A DNA stretch of 64,000 nt from Rhodoblastus sphagnicola (GTDB lineage: Bacteria; Pseudomonadota; Alphaproteobacteria; Rhizobiales; Beijerinckiaceae). Shown in pieces: positions 54,058 to 63,622 of this stretch. The notes under the pieces were generated by a model. That model did not search any database and was not told the origin of the DNA. It was given only the letters and a program-made list of their open reading frames with translations. Where the stretch lies: NCBI RefSeq assembly GCF_002937075.1, contig NZ_NHSJ01000057.1, positions 62,001-126,000 of the forward strand. The letters run 5' to 3'. Each line of letters opens with the position of its first letter. Positions within the stretch are counted from its first letter, which is position 1. Made by a program: the position numbers and the translations under genes.

Positions 54058-56010
54058 TCAGGCGACCTCGGTCAGGACGTGTTCGACGGGGTGATAGTCG
54101 GGGTCGTAGGGCAGCCCGGTGATGGCGGCGGCCTCCGGCGTCAGCGCGACCAGATCGGCGCGCGAGAGTTGGCGGAAATCGCTGTGGCCGAGCGCCTTCG
54201 TCAGTGTGGCGATCTGCCAGCGCACCGCTTCGAGATAGCGGGCGATGGCTTTGGCCTGCACGTCGATCTTGTAGCGCTCCTCATGCTCGGGGTCCTGCGT
54301 GGCGATGCCCACCACGCAATTGCCGACATGGCATTGCATGCAGGAAATGCAGCCGCCCGCGATCAGCGCCGCCGTGCCCATGGCTACCGCGCTCGCGCCA
54401 AGCGCCAGCGCCTTGACCGCGTCAACCCCGTCCTTGACGCCGCCCATCAGCACGATGGGCATGTCGTCGCCGGCGTCGATCTCTCTGAGACCTTCGAGCG
54501 CCTCCTGGATTGCGGCGAGCGTGGGTATGCCCATGTTTTCCAGCACCTCCGTGGAGGCGGCGCCGGTCGAGCCCTGCATGCCGTCGAGTTGAACGAAATC
54601 GAACCCGTCCTTGTAGGCGATTTTTATGTCGTCGCGAACGCGGCCCGCGCCCATCTTGATCGAGATCGGTTTTGCATAGCCGGTGGCCTCGCGGAACTCC
54701 TCGACCTTGATGACCAGATCGTCCGCGCCCATGATGTCGGGATGGCGCGAGGGCGAGCGCAGGTCTATGCCCTCGGGGATTCCGCGCACCGCCGCAAGCT
54801 CCTTGGTCACCTTCTTCGCCATCAACTGGCCGCCAAGTCCGGGCTTGGCGCCCTGCGAGATATAAATCTCCAACCCGTCGGCCTTGAGCATGTCATGGAT
54901 ATTCCAGCCGAGCCGACCCGACAGGCACTGGTAGATCAACTGACCGGCCTCGGCGCGCTGCTCCGGCAACATGCCGCCCTCGCCGGTATTTTCCACCACG
55001 CCCGCCAGTTTTGACGCGCGCGCCAAAGCGATCTTGGTGGACTTGGACAAGGCGCCATAGCTCATCGGCGCGATCAAGACCGGCATGGACAGTTCCAGCG
55101 GCTTGGCGCCGTTGCGGTCGCCGAGCGTGGTTTTCAGATTGACCGTCGCCAGCGCGTCGGAAGCGGCATGTATCCGCTCCGGATCGATCTTTAACGCGAT
55201 GTCGTTGAAATGCGGCGCCGCCTTGGCGGCGCCATAGCCCCGAATGCGATAACGCCCGATCAGAGCCTTCGCATGAATGTCTTCGGCGACTTTTGCGTTC
55301 CAGTACGTTCCTTCCTCCGCGACCGTATAGGACAGCGGTCGAGACACCGGCTCGTTGACGCCGTAGCGCAGCTTTGAGCCGGCGTTGACGATTTTCTGTA
55401 AGCCGCCTTCAAAGGCGATGCCGTATTTCGCCAGGAAGGCGTAAATGTCGGCGTACTCTTCCGGCGTTATTTCGGCGAGTTTGGCGTCGGCGCCGAGGCT
55501 TTGCACGCGCCCGCCGACATAAATGGCGCCGCCGCTCATGTCCTCGCCGACGCGCTCGCCGGAATCGCCGAGCAGGATGATGCGGCCGCCATACATCATG
55601 TATCCCGCGAGGAAGCTGGCGTTGCCGCAGCACAAAAGCGTGCCCGCCTTCATCACCTGTCCCGCGCGCGAGCCTATGTTGCCCTTGACCACGACCTCGC
55701 CGCCGCGCAAAGCAACCCCCGCGATGGCGCTGGCGTTGCCGCCGACCACGACTGAGCCGTCATAAAGGCTGTCGCCGACGCCCCAGCCGACATTGGAGTC
55801 GATCTCGAACCGCGCGCCATGCGACAGGCCCGCGCAGAAATAGCCGGCCGAACCGCGTATCGTCACTTTGACCGGCGCGACCAGACCGACGCCGAGATGG
55901 TGGCGCGCGTCGGGATTGACGAGTTCGATGTCCTCGCCTTGAGCGGCTGCCGCGCGCATCGCCGTGTTGGCGTCGCGCACCGAGATTTGAGCGAGATCTA
56001 GTGTGACCAT
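54058..56010 (-). CDS. mgsBC: NMG synthase subunits B and C fused (GXGXG plus FMN domain)
   Basis: 650 residues in one frame. Residues 1-225 are the GXGXG beta-helix domain (GlxC/MgsB-like: GWGVGDSLYDGSVVVGGNAS, GGEVVVKGNIGSRAGQVM), and 226-650 the FMN-binding glutamate synthase domain (GlxD/MgsC-like: VENTGEGGMLPEQR, SQGAKPGLGGQL, LDGMQGSTGAA) with a cluster motif CISCMQCHVGNC near 554-565. With MgsA it makes N-methylglutamate from gamma-glutamylmethylamide and 2-oxoglutarate, or, in the glx reading, acts as a glutamate synthase-like enzyme. The fusion is unlike the separate genes I know. It overlaps mgsA by 13 bases. Confidence 0.87.
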   Translation of the reverse strand: MVTLDLAQISVRDANTAMRAAAAQGEDIELVNPDARHHLGVGLVAPVKVTIRGSAGYFCAGLSHGARFEIDSNVGWGVGDSLYDGSVVVGGNASAIAGVALRGGEVVVKGNIGSRAGQVMKAGTLLCCGNASFLAGYMMYGGRIILLGDSGERVGEDMSGGAIYVGGRVQSLGADAKLAEITPEEYADIYAFLAKYGIAFEGGLQKIVNAGSKLRYGVNEPVSRPLSYTVAEEGTYWNAKVAEDIHAKALIGRYRIRGYGAAKAAPHFNDIALKIDPERIHAASDALATVNLKTTLGDRNGAKPLELSMPVLIAPMSYGALSKSTKIALARASKLAGVVENTGEGGMLPEQRAEAGQLIYQCLSGRLGWNIHDMLKADGLEIYISQGAKPGLGGQLMAKKVTKELAAVRGIPEGIDLRSPSRHPDIMGADDLVIKVEEFREATGYAKPISIKMGAGRVRDDIKIAYKDGFDFVQLDGMQGSTGAASTEVLENMGIPTLAAIQEALEGLREIDAGDDMPIVLMGGVKDGVDAVKALALGASAVAMGTAALIAGGCISCMQCHVGNCVVGIATQDPEHEERYKIDVQAKAIARYLEAVRWQIATLTKALGHSDFRQLSRADLVALTPEAAAITGLPYDPDYHPVEHVLTEVA

Positions 56011-56894
56011 GTGCGGAACGTCCCCGGCGCGGGCTCAGTGGTGGAAAGCGGGCGGCCCGGGAAGAGTCGATTGAGCGAGACTTCTTCCGAAGCGATTGCG
56101 ACGAGATCGTCGTTCTCGAACATCACCATCGGCTTGGCGGCGAGCCGGTCCTTGGCGAAGCCGATGCCGTCCTTGGTCGAGACCAGGAAGGAGAACACGC
56201 CGTCGAGGTCGTCCACCGACTGCTCCAGCGCCTGTTCCAGCGTTTCGCCTTGCGCCAGTTTCTCGGCGAGATAGACCGCGATCAATTCGCTGTCATTGTC
56301 GGTGCGGAATTCGAAACCGCGCGCCTCCAGGCGGCGGCGCATCTTCCAGTAATTGGTGATCTGGCCGTTATGGACGATGGCGACGTCGGAAAAGCCGGTG
56401 GCCCAGAACGGATGCGCGGCTTCCGGCTTCACCTCGGATTCCGTAGCGAGCCGCACATGGCCGACGCCATGCGACCCGGCGATGGAGCGGATGCCATAGA
56501 CGCCATCGAGATCATGCGCGGTGCCGACATCCTTGATGATGTCGAGCGACGAGCCGATCGACACCAGCTTGGCGGCGTGCTCCATCGCATAGGCGAAGGG
56601 ACGGATTTCGCCTGAATATTCGACCTCGACCACAAAGCTCGCGCCTTCGCGCTTCTCGCTCAGAAGCGCCGCGCCTTGCTGCGCCAGCGCCGTTTTCACG
56701 CGCGCGACCGTGGCTTCGGAATCGTCATCGACGATGAAGCGCAGCCGTAAGCCTTTAAATGTGTTTTCGTACAGGGCGAATCCGGTGGAATCTAAACCCC
56801 GGTGCTGGCAACCGTCGAGCATATCGACCAGCGCCCGCCCGAGATTTGCGTTCGTCTCCGCGTTCTTGAAGAAAATACCGGCGATGCCGCACAT
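55998..56894 (-). CDS. mgsA: NMG synthase amidotransferase subunit (GlxB-like)
   Basis: 298 residues from ATG 56894, chosen because AAGGAGG precedes it and because removing Met exposes Cys2 (MCGIAGIFF), the class II amidotransferase nucleophile. HRGLDSTGFALYE, VGHVRLATES and AIVHNGQITNYWKMRRRL complete the glutaminase site. It supplies the amine (methylamine from gamma-glutamylmethylamide in the NMG reading) to MgsBC. First gene of a three-gene operon, divergent from gmaS. Confidence 0.88.
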   Translation of the reverse strand: MCGIAGIFFKNAETNANLGRALVDMLDGCQHRGLDSTGFALYENTFKGLRLRFIVDDDSEATVARVKTALAQQGAALLSEKREGASFVVEVEYSGEIRPFAYAMEHAAKLVSIGSSLDIIKDVGTAHDLDGVYGIRSIAGSHGVGHVRLATESEVKPEAAHPFWATGFSDVAIVHNGQITNYWKMRRRLEARGFEFRTDNDSELIAVYLAEKLAQGETLEQALEQSVDDLDGVFSFLVSTKDGIGFAKDRLAAKPMVMFENDDLVAIASEEVSLNRLFPGRPLSTTEPAPGTFRTWSH

Positions 56895-57194
56895 GCTTCC
56901 GCCTCCTTGAGTGTTGACCCAGACTAAGGGGAGGGCGGGGGCTGTGTCAACATAAGATGAAACAATTTTTCCTGAGAGGAATTTTTGTGCTGGAACAGGG
57001 GCGTATAACGACGAAAAATCGCCTATCCCTTGACCATGTCTGCGCAAAGATTGGGCGAAACACCGTAAAAATGCGCAAAAATGCAACAAATATCATGTTG
57101 TTCAACTTTGTTTCTTGACAGTTTAGCCGCGGCGCGCTTTCCCTATCATCGCCAGGCTCGGTTGCCGCTTGCGCCAGCGTCATGAGGACAGAAA
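56895..57194. other. Divergent control region between mgsA and gmaS
   Basis: 300 bases, AT-richer than its surroundings. It contains the mgsA promoter candidate and, for gmaS, a TTGACA at 57115-57120 whose nearest -10 (TATCAT, 57144-57149) is 23 bases away, too far for a standard promoter; an activator-dependent promoter is possible. No sigma54 site or riboswitch was recognised. Confidence 0.5.
56922..56950 (-). promoter_or_regulatory. Sigma70-like promoter of mgsA
   Basis: On the minus strand TTGACA (56950-56945) is a perfect -35 and TTAGTC (56927-56922) lies 17 bases on as a weak -10, about 28 bases before ATG 56894. Confidence 0.45.
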
Positions 57195-58496
57195 ATGACC
57201 GCGGATCTTTCGAAAATCGCCGCCGAACGCGGCATAAAATATTTCCTGATCTCCTATGTCGATCTGTTCGGCTTTCTACGCGCGAAATTGGCGCCGGCCT
57301 CGGCCATAGCCGGGATGCAGAAGAATGGCGCCGGTTTTGCCGGCTTCGCCTCTCATCTCGACCACACCCCCGCCCATTCCGACACGCTCGCCGTTCCCGA
57401 TCCCGCCAGCCTCATCCAGTTGCCCTGGAAGCCAGAGGTCGGCTGGGTCGCCGCCGACCTCTACTGCGACGGCGTCGAGGTCCACGACGCGCCGCGCGCC
57501 GTGCTGAAGAAGCAGATCGCCAAGGCCAAGGCGTTGGGCTACCAGCTCAAGACTGGCGTCGAATGTGAATTCTTCCTGCTGACCAAGGACGGCAAGAGCA
57601 TAGCTGATCCGGCCGATCTCTACCCCAAACCCTGCTACGACCAGCAGGCTTTGATGCGGCAATACGACCTGATCACCGGCATTTGCGACGCCATGCAGAC
57701 GCTGGGCTGGAAGCCCTATCAGAACGACCACGAGGACGCCAACGGCCAGTTCGAGATGAACTGGGAATATGACGACGTTCTACTCACCGCCGACCGCCAC
57801 ACATTCTTCAAATATATGGTCAAAACCTTCGCGGAAGAAGCGGGCTATCGCGCGACCTTCATGCCAAAACCGTTCAACGGTCTCACCGGTTCGGGCTGCC
57901 ACATCCATGCTTCGCTGTGGAAGGGCGGGGTCAACGTGTTCGAGGACCCTAAAGGCGAACTCGGCCTGTCGCCGCTCGCTTACAATTTCCTCGGCGGCGT
58001 CATCCATTCGGCGGCGCAACTGTGCGCCCTGTTCAACCCCACTGTGAACAGTTTCAAGCGCATCAACGCGCCGCGTACGGTCTCGGGCGCCTCATGGTCG
58101 CCCAACACCATCACCTATGGCGGCAACAACCGCACCCACATGGTGCGTATCCCCGAGCCCAACCGCTTCGAATTCCGCATTCTCGACGGCGCGACAAATC
58201 CCTATCTCGGCCCCGCCGCCATTTTGATGGCCGGGCTCGACGGCATCGAGAACAAGCGCGATCCCGGCAAGCGCCTGGACATCGACATGTATGCCGAGGG
58301 CTACAAGATCGAGGGCGCGCCGAAACTGCCGCTCAACCTGCTCGACGCTCTGCGCATGTTCAACAAATCGGAGGTGGCGCGCGCCGGTTTCGGTGATCGC
58401 TTCGTTGACTCCTACGTGAAGCTGAAAATGGAATCGTGGAACGATTTCATGAGTCACGCCACCGAATGGGAACGGCTGCACACGCTCGACTGCTGA
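57195..58496 (+). CDS. gmaS: Gamma-glutamylmethylamide synthetase (glutamine synthetase III-like)
   Basis: 433 residues, glutamine synthetase fold with N-terminal beta-grasp (about 15-110) and catalytic domain. Active-site motifs: VECEFFLLTKDGK, NDHEDANGQFEMNW, GSGCHIHASLW, NPTVNSFKRIN and NRFEFRILDGATNPYL. The GlnT/GmaS subgroup, next to mgs genes and with mgd genes nearby, ligates methylamine to glutamate with ATP; a plain glutamine synthetase (glnT) or other glutamylamide synthetase cannot be excluded from sequence. A short purine-rich AGGACAGAAA precedes the ATG. purU follows 45 bases later. Confidence 0.85.
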   Translation: MTADLSKIAAERGIKYFLISYVDLFGFLRAKLAPASAIAGMQKNGAGFAGFASHLDHTPAHSDTLAVPDPASLIQLPWKPEVGWVAADLYCDGVEVHDAPRAVLKKQIAKAKALGYQLKTGVECEFFLLTKDGKSIADPADLYPKPCYDQQALMRQYDLITGICDAMQTLGWKPYQNDHEDANGQFEMNWEYDDVLLTADRHTFFKYMVKTFAEEAGYRATFMPKPFNGLTGSGCHIHASLWKGGVNVFEDPKGELGLSPLAYNFLGGVIHSAAQLCALFNPTVNSFKRINAPRTVSGASWSPNTITYGGNNRTHMVRIPEPNRFEFRILDGATNPYLGPAAILMAGLDGIENKRDPGKRLDIDMYAEGYKIEGAPKLPLNLLDALRMFNKSEVARAGFGDRFVDSYVKLKMESWNDFMSHATEWERLHTLDC

Positions 58497-58541
58497 CGCC
58501 CTCCTCTTTCAAGACATAAGCACTGCCTGCTGGAGTTCCGC

Positions 58542-59408
58542 ATGGACCCCCAAACCAAAAACTATGTCCTGACGATCTGCTGTCAGGACGCCATCGGCAT
58601 TGTCGCGGCGGTCGCCGGCTTCCTGTCCGGCCGCAACCTGTTCATCTCGGAATCCTCGCATTACGGCGACCCGGAACACCATCGCTTCTTCATGCGCACG
58701 GTGTTTCGCGGTCCCGCCGACCCTGGCGAACTCACCGAACTGAAGGACGCCTTCGCCACGACCGTGGAAAAATTCGGCATGAACTGGCGCATCGACGACG
58801 CGTCGAAAAAGCCGCGACTCCTGATCCTCGTGTCGAAATTCGATCATTGTCTGAACGACCTGCTCTACCGCTATCGCGTTGGCGCGCTGCCGGTGGAGAT
58901 TCCTGCCGTGGTGTCAAACCATCCCGACTTGCAACGGGTGGTGGAATGGCATGGCATCCCCTATTTCCACCTGCCGGTCACCAAGGACACCAAGGCCGCG
59001 CAGGAGGCGAAAATCCTCGAAATGGTCGACAGCCTCAACATCGACCTCGTCGTGCTCGCGCGCTATATGCAGGTGCTGTCGCCGGAGATGTGCAAGGCGC
59101 TGGCGTGGAAGGCGATTAACATCCACCATTCCTTCCTGCCGAGTTTCAAGGGCGCCAAGCCCTACCACCAGGCGCACGCAAGGGGCGTCAAGATCATCGG
59201 CGCGACGGCCCATTACGTGACAAGCGACCTCGACGAGGGGCCTATCATCGAGCAGGTCGTGGAACGCATCGATCACACGCAGACGGCGGAAGATTTCATC
59301 GCCATTGGCCGCGACATCGAGAATATCGTGCTGTCGCGCGCGGTGAAATTCCACGTCGAACGGCGCATCATTCCCAACGGCTCAAAGACGGTGGTGTTCC
59401 GGCAGTGA
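58542..59408 (+). CDS. purU: Formyltetrahydrofolate deformylase
   Basis: 288 residues. N-terminal ACT domain (about 8-85; LTICCQDAIGIVAAVAGFLS) and a formyltransferase-fold hydrolase domain with NIHHSFLPSFKGAKPYHQAH and ATAHYVTSDLDEGPII carrying the catalytic Asn/His/Asp. It releases formate from 10-formyl-THF, giving an exit for the C1 unit that the mgd enzyme puts on THF. Co-oriented with gmaS. Confidence 0.94.
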   Translation: MDPQTKNYVLTICCQDAIGIVAAVAGFLSGRNLFISESSHYGDPEHHRFFMRTVFRGPADPGELTELKDAFATTVEKFGMNWRIDDASKKPRLLILVSKFDHCLNDLLYRYRVGALPVEIPAVVSNHPDLQRVVEWHGIPYFHLPVTKDTKAAQEAKILEMVDSLNIDLVVLARYMQVLSPEMCKALAWKAINIHHSFLPSFKGAKPYHQAHARGVKIIGATAHYVTSDLDEGPIIEQVVERIDHTQTAEDFIAIGRDIENIVLSRAVKFHVERRIIPNGSKTVVFRQ

Positions 59409-59437
59409 GGAGAATCGTCGAGGCGAACTGTTCGACG

Positions 59438-59467
59438 AAAAAGCCGCGCCGGTTCAGGCCGCGCGGC
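59438..59467 (-). terminator. Rho-independent terminator overlapping the olsB stop
   Basis: GCCGCGC (59443-59449) and GCGCGGC (59461-59467) form a seven-bp stem with an 11-base loop containing the stop codon, followed on the minus strand by TTTTT (59442-59438). Confidence 0.7.
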
Positions 59468-60362
59468 GCTCCGAACAAGGACCGCCGAAGAATTCGAGAT
59501 AGCGCGCGTCCATCTCGGCCACGGGCATGACGACGAAGACGTCGGTGGTGTTGAACTTGCGATCCGCGACCGCGCCATCGCCAAACTTGGCGCCGACTCG
59601 CAAATAGCCCTTGATCAGCGGCGGCAAGCCGGCCAGCGCTTTGCGCGGGTCGAAAGCCGACGCTTCCAGCATGTTCATGGGGACATGCAGTTCGCGCCGC
59701 GCGCGAACGCTCCATTCCCCGGCGGCGGCGGCGTGATGGCTGAGGAAGCTCAGCGCGACGGCGTGCGCCAGCGGATTTGAGCCTTCCAGGCTGGCGCAGC
59801 CGATCAGCGCATCGATGTTATAGGCGCGGATGTAAGCGAGTATGCCTTTCCAGAGCAGTTCAATCGTTTTTTTGCCGCGATAGGCGGCAAGCACGCAGGA
59901 GCGGCCGAGTTCCAGGAATCGCTTGCCCGGATGGCGCGCCAGCAGCGGCGCGATGTCATATTCGGTCGAGGAATAAAAGCCGCGTTTCTTGATCGCGACA
60001 TCGCTGCGCAGCAGGCGATAGGCGCCGACCACGGTCGGCTTGATCTTGCCGCCGCGAGTCTTTCCCTCGTGGTCGATGACGATGAGATGGTCACAGAAGG
60101 CGTCGAACTTGTCGGCGTCGCGGCGCGTCAAGGCCGCCTTCGGATCGGGAATCGCCCCGCCTTCCCCGAAGAAGACCTTGAATCTCAGGCGTTGCGCCTT
60201 GCGCACTTCCTTGCGCGTCGCGGCCAGGCGCACTTCGAGCGCGCCGACACGGCCCAGAGTTCCCGACAGAGTGTCCGGAACGGCGCGGGGCTTGCGAAAA
60301 GCCTTTATAGGAAACGCGCCCGCAATGATCTTGCGGCCGATTTCGGGCGCCAGCTCCCACAT
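59454..60362 (-). CDS. olsB: OlsB-like ornithine N-acyltransferase (GNAT)
   Basis: 302 residues. It matches the acyl-ACP-using GNAT family: LEVRLAATRKEVRKAQRLRF at the start, an FDAFCDHLIVID segment, FLELGRSCVLAAYRGKKTIE and ALIGCASLEGSNPLAHAVAL. OlsB transfers a 3-hydroxyacyl group from ACP to ornithine, the first step to ornithine lipids, common in Hyphomicrobiales. OlsA is not adjacent; the plsC at 24 kb is a generic relative. Convergent with purU. Confidence 0.85.
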   Translation of the reverse strand: MWELAPEIGRKIIAGAFPIKAFRKPRAVPDTLSGTLGRVGALEVRLAATRKEVRKAQRLRFKVFFGEGGAIPDPKAALTRRDADKFDAFCDHLIVIDHEGKTRGGKIKPTVVGAYRLLRSDVAIKKRGFYSSTEYDIAPLLARHPGKRFLELGRSCVLAAYRGKKTIELLWKGILAYIRAYNIDALIGCASLEGSNPLAHAVALSFLSHHAAAAGEWSVRARRELHVPMNMLEASAFDPRKALAGLPPLIKGYLRVGAKFGDGAVADRKFNTTDVFVVMPVAEMDARYLEFFGGPCSERRAA

Positions 60363-60532
60363 CTTGATCTCCGCCCAAATGTATTATTTACCTGACCAAG
60401 AGATCACAATGCGACGACGATTTTGTGACGATTTGGGTCCCTTCCCGTTGAAGTTGTTTGGCGTGCGGCAGTCGAGATCCCCACGCGCAAATAGCCGGGC
60501 GCCCCGTCGGTCAAACAGTGCTGTTACAAGCG

Positions 60533-61339
60533 CTATCCCCGCAAGGTGGCGAGGAAGCGCGCGGGTTCGTGATCGCAGAGCGCCACCGCAGTCAATCGTC
60601 CCGTCGCATGCGCTCCGGTATCGACGCCAATGCGTCCAGGCGCGACGACCGGCCCCTTGACGCAGGGCACATGGCCATGCACGACCGTCACTGACAGCCT
60701 GTGCGCCTTGCGCAGAAACGGTTCGCGGATGGTCATCATCGCCTTTTCGCTTTGCCGGTCGAGCGGCCGATCGGGATCGACGCCGGCGTGAACGAAAAAA
60801 TAGCGGCCGGACGCATAGGAAAAGGGCAGGTTTTCGAGAAAGCTGAGATGCGCGGACGGCACGGCCCGCCTTGCGCGGGACAGCGACGCCTCTTTCTTGC
60901 GCAGGCCGTAGGAGGCGAGCGTCTCGGCGCCGCCCTTGCGCATGAATTGCGCGAAGGCGGATTCGCTCTTTCCCGCGAGGGCGTCGAGGAACAGTTGATC
61001 GTGATTGCCGCGCAGCGTGATCCATCGGTCGCCCGCGCGCCGGGGGCCTTCGATCAGACGCTCGATGACCTGCCGGCTTGACGGCCCCCGATTCACGAGA
61101 TCGCCGAGAAAAACGACGCTGGCGGGACGCGCCAGGCCATCGGCGTCCGCCTCTATTTTTTGCAAGAGGCGGTCGAGTTCGGAGCGCATGCCATGAATGT
61201 CGCCGACGCCGTAGTGGACGTAGTCCGCGACGGGCGACTCCGGACATGCGACCGGCGCGGCGCCAAGGGCCTCGACGCGAGTCGGCGCCGGCCAAATCCA
61301 CGCCCTTTGCAGGCGCTCCGCCACCCAACTCAAGCGCAT
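60533..61339 (-). CDS. Metallophosphoesterase, bacterial serine/threonine phosphatase-like
   Basis: 268 residues. Di-metal site motifs in order: GVGDIHGMRSELDRLL (near residue 45), VVFLGDLVNRGPSS, TLRGNHDQLFL, FVHAGVDP and VVHGHVP. This is the PPP/ApaH-like calcineurin family; substrate may be phosphoproteins or dinucleoside polyphosphates. It stands alone, 170 bases upstream of olsB. Confidence 0.9.
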   Translation of the reverse strand: MRLSWVAERLQRAWIWPAPTRVEALGAAPVACPESPVADYVHYGVGDIHGMRSELDRLLQKIEADADGLARPASVVFLGDLVNRGPSSRQVIERLIEGPRRAGDRWITLRGNHDQLFLDALAGKSESAFAQFMRKGGAETLASYGLRKKEASLSRARRAVPSAHLSFLENLPFSYASGRYFFVHAGVDPDRPLDRQSEKAMMTIREPFLRKAHRLSVTVVHGHVPCVKGPVVAPGRIGVDTGAHATGRLTAVALCDHEPARFLATLRG

Positions 61340-61759
61340 CCGCCCAAACCTCCGATCCGCATCGTCCCGCCTTGGGTCAAGACATAAAACTGATTCGCGA
61401 TTGGTCTGTCACGATCCCAGCCAAAATGGTGTGGAATTCAAGCAAATTGTTGCGTCAGCGTCACAAATCCTGTTGCGCAGCGGCAGGCGCAGACAACCTT
61501 TTCGTAACGTCATCTCCGCAACATCATCAAGAGGCATAATGTCCCAAAAGGCGACAGTTCAATGACAGGGGCGGTTGCGCAAATTTCGTCCGATCAGGCC
61601 ACGGACCTTCCTGTCAAGGTTTTGAAGGCCTGCAAGGGCCGCGGCGCCGCCAAGTCCGCGCATGCTCGGGCGGATAAAAGCCTTGAAACGGCTTCGCGAA
61701 GATATGCCCGGCAAGCCGCTCCGCGGCGTCCGTTGTGCGGTCGGCTCGGCCTGATGCGC
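61340..61759. other. Intergenic region without a clear gene
   Basis: About 420 bases upstream of the metallophosphatase. A plus-strand ORF (61562-62083) is open but shows no domain and overlaps the small minus-strand ORF. Nothing else was recognised. Confidence 0.4.
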
Positions 61760-62023
61760 TTATCGCTCGCCCTTCAACGCCAGGGCGTCGACGGTCTTGC
61801 CAACGATTTCAGCGTCTTCGTCGTGACAGCACACAGCGTCGAAGGGCGCGGCGGCGGCGAGCGCCTCAATGGGTCCGCGCCAGCAGATGGCGCCTTTTTC
61901 GATACAGGTCACCCATCCCCTGGATGCATGGGGACTCGGTTCAATCGCGATCCGGCGCGTGTATCTGGCCGTGTGTTCCGTGGGTTGCGTCATGAGGTCA
62001 GCATAACCCGTGAACATGACCAT
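61760..62023 (-). CDS. Possible small protein, 87 residues
   Basis: Possible starts are ATG 62023 and ATG 61993 (MTQPTEHTARYTRR). The C-terminal part (GWVTCIEKGAICWRGPIEAL, then CHDEDAEIVGKTVDALAL) has the mixed, acidic composition of a real protein, but no family was recognised and neither start has a clear ribosome site. It may be noise. Confidence 0.3.
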   Translation of the reverse strand: MVMFTGYADLMTQPTEHTARYTRRIAIEPSPHASRGWVTCIEKGAICWRGPIEALAAAAPFDAVCCHDEDAEIVGKTVDALALKGER

Positions 62024-62130
62024 TGTTTGCAGGCTCAGCCCAAGTCAGGGATGGGTCGTCGCCGACGCGCCGCCCTGACATGAAACCTTCGTCCTCGGGC
62101 GCCACTATCGACGCGGAATAGCCCAATGTC

Positions 62131-63240
<1,110 letters not shown>

Positions 63241-63622
63241 TGATCGTCGATCCGGGGCTTGGCTTCCAGCCCCTTCTGGACGCGCCAACGCAGAACGCCA
63301 GCGTTCTTCGAGAGGAACGCCAAGCCCATGAGCGCATGATGGGGATAATCCTTCGGCGCGCTTGCAAGCGTAAAAATAAGCTAAAATCTAGATGCAGGAC
63401 CTGTGGGCGTTAAACGGACGGGCATGCTGCATTGAAGGTCGGGCGCGCCGCCCTCTGGGCGTGCAAGATCTTGTTGTTCTGGTCGCGATGCCGGTAAGCC
63501 GCGCCAATTGGATTCCTTGGCTTCCGGCGCGGTTATGATCTATGCGGAATAGCACGGGGCCGGCGGAGACCCGCCTTCGCGATGTCGATCGCGCGCGGGC
63601 AGGCCATGCGAAGCAGCAAGCC
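63241..63622. other. Intergenic region with a structured element
   Basis: GGGCTTGGC (63255-63263) pairs with GCCAAGCCC (63319-63327); between them AGAACGC..GCGTTCT forms an inner dyad. The 73-base structure starts 15 bases after the channel stop, without a U-run. The rest shows no gene. Confidence 0.5.

Noticed and set aside
57115-57149. Sigma70 promoter TTGACA / TATCAT for gmaS
   Set aside because: The spacer is 23 bases, outside the usable range; no better pair was found.
61562-62083. Plus-strand ORF of 173 codons before the channel gene
   Set aside because: Arg/Ala/Gly-rich chance composition, no domain, overlaps a slightly more protein-like minus-strand ORF.
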